NCBI GenBank assembly: GCA_017311315.1
Contig: CM029654.1
Location: 24,449,879 to 24,513,878 of the forward strand
From: Dendrocalamus latiflorus
Lineage: Eukaryota > Streptophyta > Magnoliopsida > Poales > Poaceae
Length of the DNA: 64,000 bases
Direction: 5' to 3'
Under the pieces are notes generated by a model. The model was not told the DNA's origin, made no database searches, and saw only the letters and a program-made list of their open reading frames with translations. Position numbers and translations under genes: made by a program. This document shows positions 44,192 to 55,839 of this stretch, in pieces (positions within the stretch are counted from its first letter, which is position 1; the number at the start of each line of letters is the position of its first letter).

Positions 44192-46120
44192 GGCCCTCAT
44201 TTCTTCCTCAAATCTTTCCCCCCTTCCATTCATGGCACAATACTACCTGGTAGCTACGCACAACGGCAAGCTTGGGAAAAGCCGTGGCGCACCCTCGGGA
44301 AGGTTACATGCTCCTCGGCGCATGTCGTCCTTCGAGTCCCAACACCACGACCGAAACCACAGAGCACTCCCAGCCGTGCGTACTTACAAAAGAGTAAGCA
44401 AAAACAGGAGCTAAACTAAAAAAATGTCGGAGGAATAGTAATGGAGTTGTAGGGGGGTAGGTAGGGGAAACCTTCGAGCCGGCACAGGGAGGCACAGGAG
44501 GCGGTGCTGAGTTGTAGCCACGTGCAGGTGGTGGGGAGCCGATGGCTGGCGAGGCTGCATCGCTGGATCCTCAGTCATGGGAGAGGCGTGAGGGAGCTAG
44601 GACCCATGGGGGGCAACTGGGGGATGGTGGAATCAGCTGCGGGAGACGGGCCACCGATTCCTCGGCGATAGCATCCAGATCTGAGGGAACTGGGGCTTAG
44701 GGACCAGGGCTAAGGCGCCGTACTGGCCAGCAGCGGGCCATGGCCGGTGAACTTGAGAAGACGACGGCATGGATTAGGCGACGGCCAGAGGCGCAGGGTC
44801 GATGCCATAGGGAGCTAGAGCCGAGGGAAGCATGTAGGCGGGCATCAAACCGGCCAACAGTCGGGAGACTAGAGAAGGCCAACGTGGGAGGAGACCATGG
44901 ATCTCAATTGGGAGAGGAGAGGAAAACGAGAGGAGGAGGCAGTAGGGATAAGAAGAGGTCGTTAGGCTGGGTGGAAAAGAAAAGAGAGAGAGAGAAGAGA
45001 CCGAGTGAGAAGAGAAAAGAAAGAGGAAAAGAAAGAAAGTGGAGAAAGAAATTGAGCGTGCACAAATAAATATTATTCACGGATATAGATGACACGATCT
45101 CTCAATTATGATTGTTTTTAGTACCAGGACCATGGAAAGGTGTTCGGTGAGGAGGGGACTGTTTGTGTTGGGTTGTGCGCATGGAACGGCATCATACGTC
45201 TATGTACGCATGTGGCTTAAATGTATTAAAACTGGGTAATGTTTGTATAGGTGGCGGTTCAGTTTTGGTGCCGCCCACGCATCGTCCGCTAGGTTAACAA
45301 GTAAGTGTATGATAGAACAGTGAATTGTGACGAATGCTCGCTACTCGTATTTCCATGCCATGATCTATAGTATTTATAAGATGATGTACATGATTACGTG
45401 CTAATCATACCCTAACGAGTGCTTCTTATGATTAAATGCCAACATTGGAAGCATGCTACATTATGCATTGCACTCATACACAGGATCTACTTCGGTTGGT
45501 ACTCCACAAGAGTGGAGGTTGAGACCCCGTATGAAAGAGGACGAGGCGATTAAGTGGTTCATCGACGGGTGAACACTTCGCTATACCGGTATAAGCTACA
45601 GTTACGATGCATTGCATTGCATTAAATGATAGTGATAAAGGAAGTGATACAATTACAAATATTATGATTTATAGTTCACAGTCATGGAATTAATTGAATT
45701 GCTAAATTGATGTCATTGTTTTATTGTGTGCTTGCTGAGTCTTCAGAGTCACCCTTGCTTTGTTGTTCTTTTTAGGTGTATGGTGAAGATGACATGCATG
45801 GGCTGGAGTAGCACACATATATTCCCATGTACAACAGTAATTCACAGGTCACCTTTAATTGACATAATCAGACTTTAATAGCATGCTTTGTAGTTAGCAT
45901 TAAATCTACTTTTTGTTGGAAATGCCTTATATGGTGTGGATTATGCCTCTCTTCTGATAGTTGGTAAACGGGAGCAGTTGCCTCAATGCTCATAGGTAAG
46001 CATGTGTGCCGTTGAGTAGAATAGAGGAGTTGCTGCTGGATTCTAGCGGCAATAGATGTAAATAATAAATGTTAGAGTGGTGGTAGAATTCTGGACTCGG
46101 AGGTTGAGCCGGGTGTTACA
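44192..46120 (+). repeat. left LTR, 3' part
   Basis: Continues the LTR after the MULE: CCTCATTTCTTCCTC through GGTTGAGCCGGGTGTTACA. Aligns with 49331-51072. It carries about 180 bp near 45800-45980 that the right LTR lacks. Confidence 0.85.
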
Positions 46121-48579
46121 GTTGGTATCAGAGTAGGTGTTAGGCCTGTGGTGGATAATTTGGTAACTTAGACTACCTTAATCAACTAAGAATTTAACTT
46201 AGGGTTTGTTATTAAATGAAAACATGGATTAGGTTAACTATTAAAACTTGATCTAAAATGATTAATTCCTAAAACTTGACACACTCTGGTGCATAATAGG
46301 ATGGGGTTGGATGAAACATTGCATTTATGTTTTCGCTAGTCATGTTATTGATTTGCAATGTTTGGAGATAAATGCTATAGAGTGAATGGTGAACGGTTGA
46401 ATTTGTCGCTTGTGTGTCCAAGTAGACTTTGTTATGATTGTATTGTTTGGCGATGCAAAAGAGGCAAAGGCTGTGGCTGCTGGAGAGGCCAGGTCGTGCT
46501 GGAGAGGTAGTGATGTGTTGTTCATGAGATGTTATGCCCTAAATTTGGGTAGTGAATGCCCTTTGGTTAATGACTATTAAATTATTGAAATGTAGCTGAT
46601 AATGGGAAGAACCCTTTGCAAGTCTAATATTCAGTGGGAGTTTTGATCATGCGAATGTTTGGAGCAACTTGCGTATTGAGGCCTAATGCTTTGTCCTGAG
46701 AGGACAATATCCAATAATGGACGAAGTGTTTGATTAGGCTCAAGTGTGAGATTGTGGTTAAAGTAATTGGTTGGTAGGGCATGGAACTCTAGGTTGTGAG
46801 AAACAAGGAGAGCAATTAATTTTAGTTATGCTCATGGGATCGAAGTCGGTTTGAATTCAATGGGGGTTCAATATTTACATAAGATGTGGCGGTGTAAGGC
46901 ATATCCATCTCTGCTTAATAGTGGGACCTAGAATGTTGATGAACCAATAGGTTGTCAAGATTGTTTAGATGGTTGAACCTCATTGAATGATTGGTTTTAC
47001 TATGGTTCCAATTGATGGACCTAGCCATGCGATCTAGACATGCTAAGAAGTGTGTTAATCTAGACATGCGATCTTGAACGAAGATGTCAATATTATCGAA
47101 GCCATTAGAGGAGTATTGGGAACTTTGAAATGTGAATCTCAGATTTGTTGATGGTTAGTGGAGGCTAAAAAATTGGGGTGAAGTTGAAGTAGTGATATTG
47201 GGGGATTTAGTTATCCAATGATGAATACAACCTCAGTGGAACTTATCTTGTTTTATGGATGTAAGAAAATGAGAGTTGATGGGTGGTTTGTTATGTCCAT
47301 TGTGTTCGGTGATCATTATTTGAGGAAGTAGTCAGAGGAATAATCCATGTCATGAGTTAAAATCAACCATTGATGGAGTTCGCTACGTCACAAGTAGAGT
47401 GTGAACTGGAACCCTAGAGAATAAGGGAACTGGACGGAATGAAGTGATGGGATCCGATTCGAATTTTGTGGGGCATGTGGGGTTACCTGTTGACAATGTG
47501 TTGTTAGTGAAGGGGTTTTGTTTTGGGGTACTTTGTGAGTCGTGTACTAAAGTTGCCCTAGATTCGTGTGGACATTGCCTCAAGATTGAATTGGTTTTGT
47601 AGCTCATAGATTGGTCTTAGAAGGATATATTGTCGTAATGGCAACCTAATAATCTTTTGGAATATTTCGGTATGTTGAACCATGTGATTCTATTATTCTC
47701 ACTAAGAAAGTTAGTAAGAACTATATTTGCAAGTTTAGTCACATGAATGTGTGATTGATACAGATTCTTAAGGGACATGGAGTAAAATAACTTTGGTGTT
47801 ATCAACTGAAATGACTGGCTGATGTTTAATGTGTTATTCTGGGGTCCCATGATTTGGGAATTCAACCATGCCCATTCTGAGGGAACGTGAATGAAAGAGG
47901 GAAGTTGCGGGGTTCCCACGATACATATAAGGTTTAAGTGGTTTTTCGCTAAGGCATTATTTGTTTGTCTAAAAGAATGTGTTTCCTTTTCTATGAAAAG
48001 GAAGGCTCATTTGGGGAATAGAAATTTTCCTCGTGATATATGTGGCATAGAGTTGTTTGTTAGGACGAGGATTGACTTCCTGTGCGGTTTTCTCTCTCTG
48101 AGAGGATTTGTTGTGATGAAATGATTTTTCTTATAGGGAAATGAATTCCCAATTGTTTTGGGAGAAGGGTTGTTGTTGTGGATGAATGGGTTGACCCTAT
48201 GACCAATTCTACCTTATTGAGGGGATTTGTTATAAATAAGTGAATTGATTTTATGAATGTGAGGTGGCACTTCTCCTTTTTTAAAAAAATAGAAGAGCTC
48301 TCTTTGTTGTAAACAAAAGTGATGTGGTCTCTTTTGTGCAAGCAATGAGAGTGATTTTTCTAAAGATAGGAGATTTTCTTATGCTGAGGCATGAGATGTT
48401 AAGGGTTGTTAGCATGCGTTGGTCATATCAGATCGAGCACAAGGTAACTTGGGAGTTGGTGTCTCGCATGCGCGAGGAGTACCCAAAGCTGTTTACCACG
48501 AGTATGAGTTAGAATTATTTTTCCCAAGTGGATTGTTGGGAGCTAGAATTCGGGGTCAAATTCTATTATGGGGGTAGAA
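46121..48579 (+). other. reduced interior of the LTR retrotransposon
   Basis: Starts with the tRNA-Met primer-binding site and ends with a polypurine tract. No intact gag, protease, RT or integrase is present. Near 48420-48512 a short frame reads WSYQIEHKVTWELVSRMREE YPKLF, resembling the end of Ty3/gypsy integrase ('xEATWExExxMxxxYPxLF'). The rest is degenerate. Confidence 0.6.
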
Positions 48580-51072
48580 TGTAATGCCAGTAAAGAGATA
48601 AAGGAAGAAAAAACAAAAATTTAGAACAATCCAAGGAAGAATAAAAGTGTTAAGAAGGGGTTAGCCATCAGAACCCAACGACGTTAGAAACGCTGAATGA
48701 AATTGCATTCATTGAGGTTCCCAAACCGTCTGGGTCTAGTTGACGCCTCTCATTAAAGTGGACATCATCATTCGGCAGAAGAAATAATTCAATGCCCAAG
48801 TTATGCCAACTTACCTTCCACAGTAGAAAACCCACGAATAGTATCAAGCCCACCCTTTGGACTAGAGGTTCATGTTTTCTTATCCAGCAAAATAGCTGCA
48901 TGAGAGAGAGAGCCAGATAGACATGGCAAGGACATTTTTGGCATGTCACAGTAAGGAGAAAGAGAATCGCCATGACCGAAGCCCCATACAAAAGACCAGC
49001 AGGCTCACATAAGATATTTCCTCAAGCATTCTCCTTCATAAGCCCAGCCAGCACAGAAAGCAATTTCATTTTTACTTCCTCAATAGGGAGCCAAACTGAG
49101 AAACAAGCCCGAGAAGGCAAAGCAAAGAGCCAGTGCTTTGTTAGGCCATCACATAGAGACCATAGGGGATTGGGAAACCTAGAGAACCAGAGCCAAGGGG
49201 GTAGGCGAAGATGTAGAGGAGTGGACAACGACTATGATAGCAAGGACGGAGGAAGGCCGACCAAGTCACTGAGCTTGTGAGAGTGACATCACGGTCATCG
49301 CAAACTCCACTATTAGCCTGACAACAAGTAGGCCCTCATTTCTTCTTCAAATCTTTTCCCCTTCCATTCATGGCATGATATACCCTATAGCTACACATGG
49401 CAGCAAGCTTGGGAAAAGCCGTGGCGCGCCCTTGGGAAGGTGACATGCTCCCCGACGCATGTCGTCCCTCGAGTCCGGACACCACGACCAAAACCACAGA
49501 GCACCCCCAGCCGTCCGTACTTTGAAAAGAGTAAGCAAAAACATGAGCTAAACTAAAAGAAAAATGTTGGAGGAAGAGTAAGGGAGTAGTAGGAGGTAGG
49601 TAGGGGAAACTGTCAAGCCGACGCAAGGAGGCCTAGGTGGCAGTGCCGAGTTGTAGCCATGTGCAAGCGGTGGGGAGTTGGCGGCCGACGAGGCTGCATC
49701 GCTGGATCCCCAGTCGTGGGAGAGGCATAAGGGAGCCAGGACCAACGGGGGACAACAAGGGGATGGTGGAATCGGCCGCAGGAGGCGGGCCATCGATTCC
49801 TCAGTGGCGGCATCCGAATCTGAGGGAACCGGGGCTTAGGGACCAGGGCTGAGGCGCCGTGCTAGCTAGCGGCGGGCCATGACCGACAAGCTTGAGGAGG
49901 TGGTGACATAGATTAGGCGATGGCCGTTAGCGCAGGGTCGGTGCCACAGGGAGCTAGAGTTGAGGGATGCACGCAGGAGGGCATCAATCCAGTCGACAGC
50001 TGGGAGACCAGAGAAGGCCGACGTGGGAGGATACCATGGATCTCAATCGGGAGAGGAGAGGAAAATGAGTGGAGGCAGTGGGGATAAGAAGAGGCCGTTT
50101 GGCCGGGTGGAAAAGAAAAGAGAGAGAGAGAGAGAGAAGTGACCGGGTAAGAAGAGAAAAGAAAGAGGAAAAGAAAGAAAGTGGAGAAAGAAATTGACCA
50201 TGCACAAATAAATATTATTTGCGAATATAGATGACGCAATCTCTCAATTATGATTGTTTGAGTACCAGGACCATGGAAAGGTGTCCAGTGAAGAGGGGAC
50301 TATTTGTGTCGGGTTGTGCGCATGGAACGACGTCATACGTCTATGTACGCATGTGTCTTAAATGTATTAAGACTGGGTAATGTTTGTATAGGCGGCGGTT
50401 TGGTTTTGGTGCCGCCCACGCATCGTCCGCCAGATTAACAGGCAAGTGCATGGTAGAACAGTGAATTGTGATGAATGCTTGCTACTCGTGTTTCCATACC
50501 ATGATCTATAGTATTTATGAGATGATGTACATGATTACGTGCTAATCATACTCTAATGAGTGATGCTTATGATTAAATGCCAACATTAGAAGCATGATGC
50601 ATCATGCATTGCACTCATACACATGATCTACTTTGGTTGGTACTCCACGAGAGTGGAGGTTGAGACCCCGTATGAAAGACGATGTGGCGATTGAGTGGTT
50701 CATCGACGGGAGAATACTCCGCTATACCGGTATAAGCTACAGTTACGAGCGCATCGCATTGCATTACATGAAAGTGATATAGTTACAGATATTATGATTT
50801 ACAGTTTACAGTCATGGAATTGATTGAATTGCTAAATTGATCTCATTATTTTATCGTGTGCTTTCTGAGTTTTTAGACTCACCCTTACTATATTGTTTTT
50901 TAGGTGTATGGTGAAGGTGACATGCATGGATGCTCACTGGTAAGCATGTGTGTTTATCGTGTCGTTGAGTGGAGTAGAGAAATTGCTGTTGGTTCTAGTA
51001 GCAATAGATGTAAATGGTAAATGTTAGAGTGGTGATAGTATTTCGGACTCGGAGGTTGAGCCGGGTGTTACA
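48580..51072 (+). repeat. right LTR, uninterrupted
   Basis: Intact counterpart of the split left LTR. Contains the empty MULE target site CAACAAGTA at 49322-49330 in the same sequence context. A GA-rich stretch (50110-50190) matches that at 44980-45060. Confidence 0.88.
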
Positions 51073-51783
51073 ACTTTGTGGTAGGGTGATGCGATTAAGT
51101 TTTTTCCCCTGTTCTCTTGAGGCTATTTCTACAAATTAATATTTCTATTGGGTTACTTTTCTGGAACTGGTCAAAGATTTAGTATGGCTGTTTCAGAAGG
51201 GTTGGAAAGCTGGAGCCCGCTGCAGAATTTGCAACGAATAACACGATCATCAGTTGTCAGAGTACTAGATTCCTGACTGAACTAAAATCGAGATTCTGCA
51301 ATCCCAACTTTCGTACATCATGAATGAAACGGAAAATGACTTTCATGGCTGGCCAGAGAAGATTTCAGGTCAGCATGCTGACACAAGCACAACCGGGCAC
51401 ACACTATCCATGACTTGAAGCCGAGTGCTGTTCAGGCCTTGATTACCTTTTTTCCCCTTCAATTTTCAACATATTCGCAGTTCAGTGACATGTTTTTCTT
51501 TTGGGAAAAATCGGTGGTACGTAATACGTATGTCTGTGTGTATTTAAGATGCTGACCCATTTGTGCGTATGCTCAATCTTTTAACTCACTGATCAATTCT
51601 ATCGAAAGGTGAGTTGGTTAAAAAAATACTAGAGTTTCTTCAATCAATTGCGTCAACTTACCTCCAGGTCGAATTATCCATGTCTCTAATGTGGCGCATC
51701 AGTCATAACCTTTGAGATACTGCCGGTAACTGACCGGTTACAATGGGTTACCGATCACCCCGTCCTGACTGGTTTTAGGAATA
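51073..51783. other. intergenic, no gene recognised
   Basis: Contains a short stretch (51720-51765) with CCGGTAACTGACCGGTTAC, similar to the hAT-like MITE in ARL1 intron 3 and possibly a scrap of that family. Confidence 0.4.
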
Positions 51784-52048
51784 TATTAAATTTAAGGGAG
51801 TGTATAAGCATCACCTGGATATTTTTTCCTAATTAGCATCCAAATTTATGACTTTTGGATTAGAGATTAAGGGGTCCTTTGTTTTTGAAGGGGGGGGGGG
51901 AGATTTTTTTTTCAAAGAAGGGGTAGAATTCAAGGGGGAGAGGAGAGAATTCATGACCATTGGATCTCTAACTCAATGATCCTAAATCTGGATGATAATT
52001 AGAAAGAAAACATCTAGATGATGTTTAACAAAACACTAAATTTAAATC
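51784..52048. mobile_element. MITE with long imperfect terminal inverted repeats
   Basis: The left arm (51784-51866: TTAAATTTAAGGG, GCATCACCTGGATATTTTTT, CCTAATTAGCATCCA) pairs with the right arm (about 51960-52048: GATCCTAAATCTGGATGATA, ATTAGAAAGAAAACATCTAG, ATGATGTTTAAC). The arms are about 75-80 bp and enclose a G11 tract (about 51890-51900). No open frame; the target duplication is unclear. Confidence 0.6.
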
Positions 52049-52479
52049 TAAATGGAAGCCTTCGCCATCCCTGCCGCATGCTCTAATTCAGTAATCAACG
52101 TGTTCAGACAAAAAATGAAGTGCCATTTTCAGTCATGAACTAATGATGTCAAGAGTTTGTTTCATGATTCTAACACCAGAAACATTGTCCTGGAAGACTT
52201 GAAGGTGACACTCGTAATCTACCTTACAATTTAGGCTGCCTCAATTTTCTATGAACTTGATAGGTTCCTCCTATCTCTTGTTTGCCAGTACGGTGCCAAG
52301 TCTACATCATTTCTTGGAACCTGATATTTTTACATACCTTTATTTATCCCTTACAGTTTGAGCTTACTACAAATTTCTTACAAGGAGCTCCTTACAGTTT
52401 GGTGTAGATGTCACAGATCAAGAACCAGACTAGACAATCCCTATTACCTCCCTAACTTGCTTCACGACCTCTTCAGACT
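52049..52479 (-). other. MYB 3' UTR and downstream flank
   Basis: Immediately follows the MYB stop codon on the minus strand. No other gene seen. Confidence 0.5.
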
Positions 52480-53655
52480 TTAGATGTCATAAACAGATGC
52501 GTAGTCCTGGAACACCGAGCCGGTTTCAGGGGTGAAGTCCCAGCAATTCACAGGGGATTTGCCCTGATCATAGCTCCACCAGTCCACATCCCCTTGCTGC
52601 GCACCGACATCGGTCATGCCGCCCCTCCCCCGGTTCCCCTCGCCGTAGAGCAGTTCCTGAAGCTCGGCCTCGATGGTGACGACGTTCGAGTTCTCCGCGC
52701 TCGACGGCGAGGTCAGGCCGTCCATGGCAGCGCCGTCCAGCTGCCCGTGGAGGTGCTCATTCAGAGAGCCGGACTGTGCTTGTTCAGCTACTGTTACATT
52801 GAAGCTGCCGCTGCTGTTGTTGCTTTGAGTGGCCATGTTTGGCCACAGCAGGGGGTTTTGGACGACGCTGAGGGGGTTCTGCAGCTCCTGCAGCTGCATG
52901 CAGAGCTGGATCCTCTCCATCGCCGACGCGCTCAGCGCCTGCGCGCAATGCTCGCCGTCGTTCACGCTGTCGATGGACGGATCGCTCACGCTGGCGGCGC
53001 TCTGGCGGTGGTGCGCGTCGCGGTCCTTGCGCCGGCCGAGGAGCCTCTTCTTCAGCTTCGTGTTCCAGTAGTTCTTGACGTCGTTGTCAGTCCTTCCCGG
53101 CAGCTGTGCCGCTATGATTGACCACCTGGTTATGTTAAGCAGCACACTTTTAGCATGGAGCTTTAGTATAATTGTGCTGGTTTTTAACAAAGGGAGTACG
53201 TGCTTAATTTGCTCTCTGTCTACCTGCTCCCAATGCTAATGTAGAGGCTGCAGATCATGCTGTCCTCTTCTGGGGTGAAGTCCCCATGCTTTATGTTGGG
53301 CCTCAGGTAGTTCAGCCACCTCAGCCTGCAGCTCTTGCCACATCTCTTCAGCCCTGCATCCAATTGCCATGACCACACACATTAAGACACAGCTAAACAA
53401 CTGAGAAAAAAAAAGAAATTTGATGATCTGGATGTCTGAAAATGCTGTGTCTTCTTAAGATACAAACTGATTTTGGTGAGTAGGATATATGCATGGAGGA
53501 GCAAAGAAAGAATTAACTACCAATCTTGTGTGGCAGTGCAATCCAGTTGCCCCCAGTGCCATGCTCCTCAATGTAGCTCTTGAGCATTGCGTCCTCCTCT
53601 GGCGACCATGGTCCCTTCTTCACCGTTGCCTTGTCACAGCAGGGTGCCCTCCCCA

Positions 53656-53656
<1 letters not shown>
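52480..53656 (-). CDS. R2R3-MYB transcription factor, RAX/MYB36-like (subgroup 14)
   Basis: Three exons with GT-AG introns: 53521-53656, 53224-53353, 52480-53125; 912 bp, 303 aa. The protein opens MGRAPCCDKATVKKGPWSPE, the signature of plant R2R3-MYBs. The R2 repeat spans about residues 14-65 (Trp-rich, with GGNWIALPHKIGLKRCGKSC) and R3 about 68-116 (GSRWSIIAAQLPGRTDNDVK). The WIALPxKIGLKRCGKSC and LYISIGSRWSIIAAQLPGRT phrases and intron positions at Gly46 and Arg89 fit subgroup 14 (RAX1-3, MYB36, MYB68, MYB87), which act in axillary meristem, root endodermis and vascular development. The C-terminal part (from about 125) is Gln/Ser/Asn-rich and acidic, as in activation domains, and ends DYASVYDI. 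It is nuclear by family. Which orthologue it is cannot be decided here, so no symbol is given. Confidence 0.94.
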
Positions 53657-53726
<70 letters not shown>

Positions 53727-54027
53727 TGTCAGCTTGTGTTGTGTATGCGGTGAGTTGGTTTGGTCATGGGGACTATGTGCCCTGTATGTGCAGGATTTAT
53801 AGGAGCAGATGGGAGGGCTTAAAGAAATACGGATATGGTTTGACTTGGTGCTGATGACATGACACCGGCCGGAGCTTTTGTTTCGGTGTACTTTAGAGAT
53901 AGCCTTTTGTTTCCCTGACCACCTATGTTATGCATGCAGATTAAAGGGTGATGGATTATGGAATGATGATATGTGCTGCTAATTAAGCTTCGGGATTAAG
54001 GAGAGATTATGAGCGCTCGTCGCTACC
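53657..54027 (-). promoter_or_regulatory. MYB 5' UTR and proximal promoter with (GA)n tract
   Basis: On the minus strand a TATAAAT box lies at 53795-53801, about 140 bp before the ATG. Between them, starting only a few bases from the ATG, is an uninterrupted GA/CT microsatellite (about 53660-53721, around 31 units), so most of the 5' UTR is GA repeat. Confidence 0.65.
53660..53721 (-). repeat. (GA)31 microsatellite in the MYB 5' UTR
   Basis: A pure CT dinucleotide run on the plus strand, read as GA repeats in the MYB transcript, ending about 4 bp before the start codon. Confidence 0.95.
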
Positions 54028-54036
54028 CGTTAGTAC

Positions 54037-54932
54037 GAGAAAATTGATCATTTGCCACTTTGAAGAGTGAGCTTCGCAAAATTGCCACTTTCAAAATCGG
54101 CTTCGCAAAAATGTCATGCAGTACATTTACCTCTTGATTACCATGCCATTTGAGCCATTTAACTCATTTAATTTTTTTTTTCTAATTTCAGAGGCTGAAA
54201 AAAACATTTCTACCCTTTATTATAAAAATGCATGCAGTACATTTACCTCTTGCGGCGCAGCCTAAGCTCGTCCATGGCCGCGACACGTGCGGGGCAGAAA
54301 CCCGACACGATCTCGCGCGCGGCTTCGGCACGCACGGCATCGATGGCAAGGCACAAGCTTGTGTGCAATGGTGAAGGCCCGACGCGGCGGCGCTGTCGCC
54401 CGTGCTCGCATGCGACTGCTGCTGCTGTCGTCCACGCACCCACGATAAACGCTGCTTTCTGCTCGTTTGGCTCAATTAATCCACTTCTTAATTCTTTATT
54501 TGCAGAATTTCTCGGTTATATTGGTTGTTGGAAGCTCGTAGGTTGCTAGGATCGTGCGGGTGTGTCAATGCTTGATGGTTTGATCCGTCCTAGTTGCTGA
54601 GGCGTTTCTTGATTTGGTCCAGGGAAACGCTATTTCTTAATTTGTTGCTACTTTCTCAAAATGCAATAAAAATCTGTTTGTTTTCTGGGGTCTGATTTGT
54701 GAGTGCCGCCTGCCATTTTTGCTTTTGACAATGGAGAATAAAAAACTTAGCAAGGGTAGAAAGGTCTTTTTCAATCCCTGAAATTAGAAAAAAATATTAA
54801 ATGAGTTAAATGGCTCAAATGACATGGTAATCAAGAGGTAAATGTACTGCATGGCATTTTCGCGAAGCCAATTTTAAAAGTGACAATTTTGCGAAGCCCA
54901 CTCTTCAAAGTGGCAAATGATCAATTTTCTCC
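54037..54932. mobile_element. Pack-MULE-like element upstream of MYB
   Basis: Flanked by CGTTAGTAC (54028-54036 and 54933-54941), a 9-bp target duplication. The arms of about 170 bp are inverted repeats: GAGAAAATTGATCATTTGCC, ACTTTGAAGAGTG and so on at the left are mirrored as CACTCTTCAAAGTGGC, AAATGATCAATTTTCTC at the right. The AT-rich arms enclose a GC-rich core (about 54235-54460) with CpG-rich, exon-like composition, continued by an intron-like T-rich stretch. A minus-strand frame over the core gives a 66-codon reading (…CLAIDAVRAEAAREIVSGFC…) that I cannot name. GC-rich host DNA between MULE TIRs is the Pack-MULE layout. Confidence 0.7.
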
Positions 54933-54941
54933 CGTTAGTAC

Positions 54942-55529
54942 TGTACGTAGCTTCCCTTTTTGGTACTATACTTACAGCCGCATCAGGTTTAGGAGAGATT
55001 AGGAGTGCACGAATCACGAAGAACAGTCAGTACTCTTCGCAGGAAGGCAGCTAGCCGTCGCATAATGAGCAACTTACGCTAGAACTAGGCACGTAGTGAG
55101 TCATGTGCAGGCAGACGAAGCTAGTGTACCACCTGTACGTTGAAACTGAAAACCAACTACTGTGAACATTGTTAACTTCACTTAGGATTTAGGGTCTAGC
55201 CAGATAGAATGGCGCCTTTACTGAATCAATGAAACGTGCCCAAGGATAAGCATGGAATGCAAAATCCATTCTTTTCCTTCTTGTCTTCACCCATCCATTA
55301 GAATCACATAGTAATGACATATGCATGATCGTTCGCAGATGTGGATTGATCCTTGGGTGCAACCCTCAATAAAAACAGCATGAGTCGACCTGCAGGACCT
55401 TTCTTAAATTATTTTTGGATATTATGTTTTATAAAGATAATATTAATTTGAAAAATATTGAGAAGCAGCTTGAGTTAGGCTATGTTTGGCATTGCGGTGA
55501 ATTTTCAATAGCACTATACATACACACAC

Positions 55530-55532
<3 letters not shown>
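54942..55532. other. intergenic, no gene recognised
   Basis: No coding signal; leads into a microsatellite. Confidence 0.5.
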
Positions 55533-55562
<30 letters not shown>

Positions 55563-55605
55563 TGTATGTATGTATGTATGTATGTATGTATGTATGTATG
55601 TATGT
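55533..55605 (+). repeat. (TATG)n microsatellite
   Basis: About 18 uninterrupted TATG units. The open frames across it (MYVCMYVC- or HTYIHTYI-type) are composition artefacts. Confidence 0.95.
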
Positions 55606-55827
55606 ATAAATAACAGGGGCACCATGGTGCCCAGATTTCATGATTGAGATTTTTCATCTATGATTAAGACTTTCCATCCATGATTGAGACTTTCTATCTA
55701 TGATTAAGACTTTCCATCCTGATATATTACATATCATTGCACTTGCACGTATCTAAAAACAATCCAAAGACAAGGATCTAAAGTCTCAATCATGGAGTCT
55801 GGGCACCAGGTGCCCTTGTTATTTATA
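55605..55827. mobile_element. MITE with about 30-bp terminal inverted repeats
   Basis: The left end TATAAATAACAGGGGCACCA, TGGTGCCCAGA is mirrored by the right end TCTGGGCACCAGGTGCCC, TTGTTATTTATA with two mismatches. The interior has four near-repeats of CATGATTGAGACTTTCCAT / CTATGATTAAGACTTTCCAT. It sits directly against the TATG microsatellite on the left and a TA run on the right. No open frame. Confidence 0.7.
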
Positions 55828-55839
55828 CTATATATATAT

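Larger units (their letters stand above)
36827..51072 (+). mobile_element. LTR retrotransposon (reduced Ty3/gypsy derivative), split by a MULE
   Basis: The left LTR is 36827-37531 plus 44192-46120 (about 2.63 kb without the insertion). The right LTR is 48580-51072 (2.49 kb). Both begin TGTAAT and end GGTTGAGCCGGGTGTTACA. After the left LTR comes GTTGGTATCAGAG, a primer-binding site for initiator tRNA-Met. Before the right LTR lies the polypurine tract ATTATGGGGGTAGAA. Flanks GCTTT and ACTTT are a 5-bp target duplication with one mismatch. The interior is only about 2.46 kb and lacks intact gag-pol, but a Ty3/gypsy pol C-terminal scrap remains at 48420-48512. The LTRs differ by many substitutions and a few indels, one of about 180 bp near 45800-45980, so the insertion is old. 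Confidence 0.88.

Noticed and set aside
36827..51072. Two separate LTR elements rather than one
   Set aside because: The shared ends, a PBS after the first LTR, a PPT before the second, and near-matching 5-bp flanks fit one element split by the MULE.
52594..53121. 175-codon plus-strand open frame
   Set aside because: Antisense shadow of MYB exon 3; composition-driven.
55415..55625. Open frames with MYVC or HTYI repeats
   Set aside because: Translation of the TATG microsatellite.
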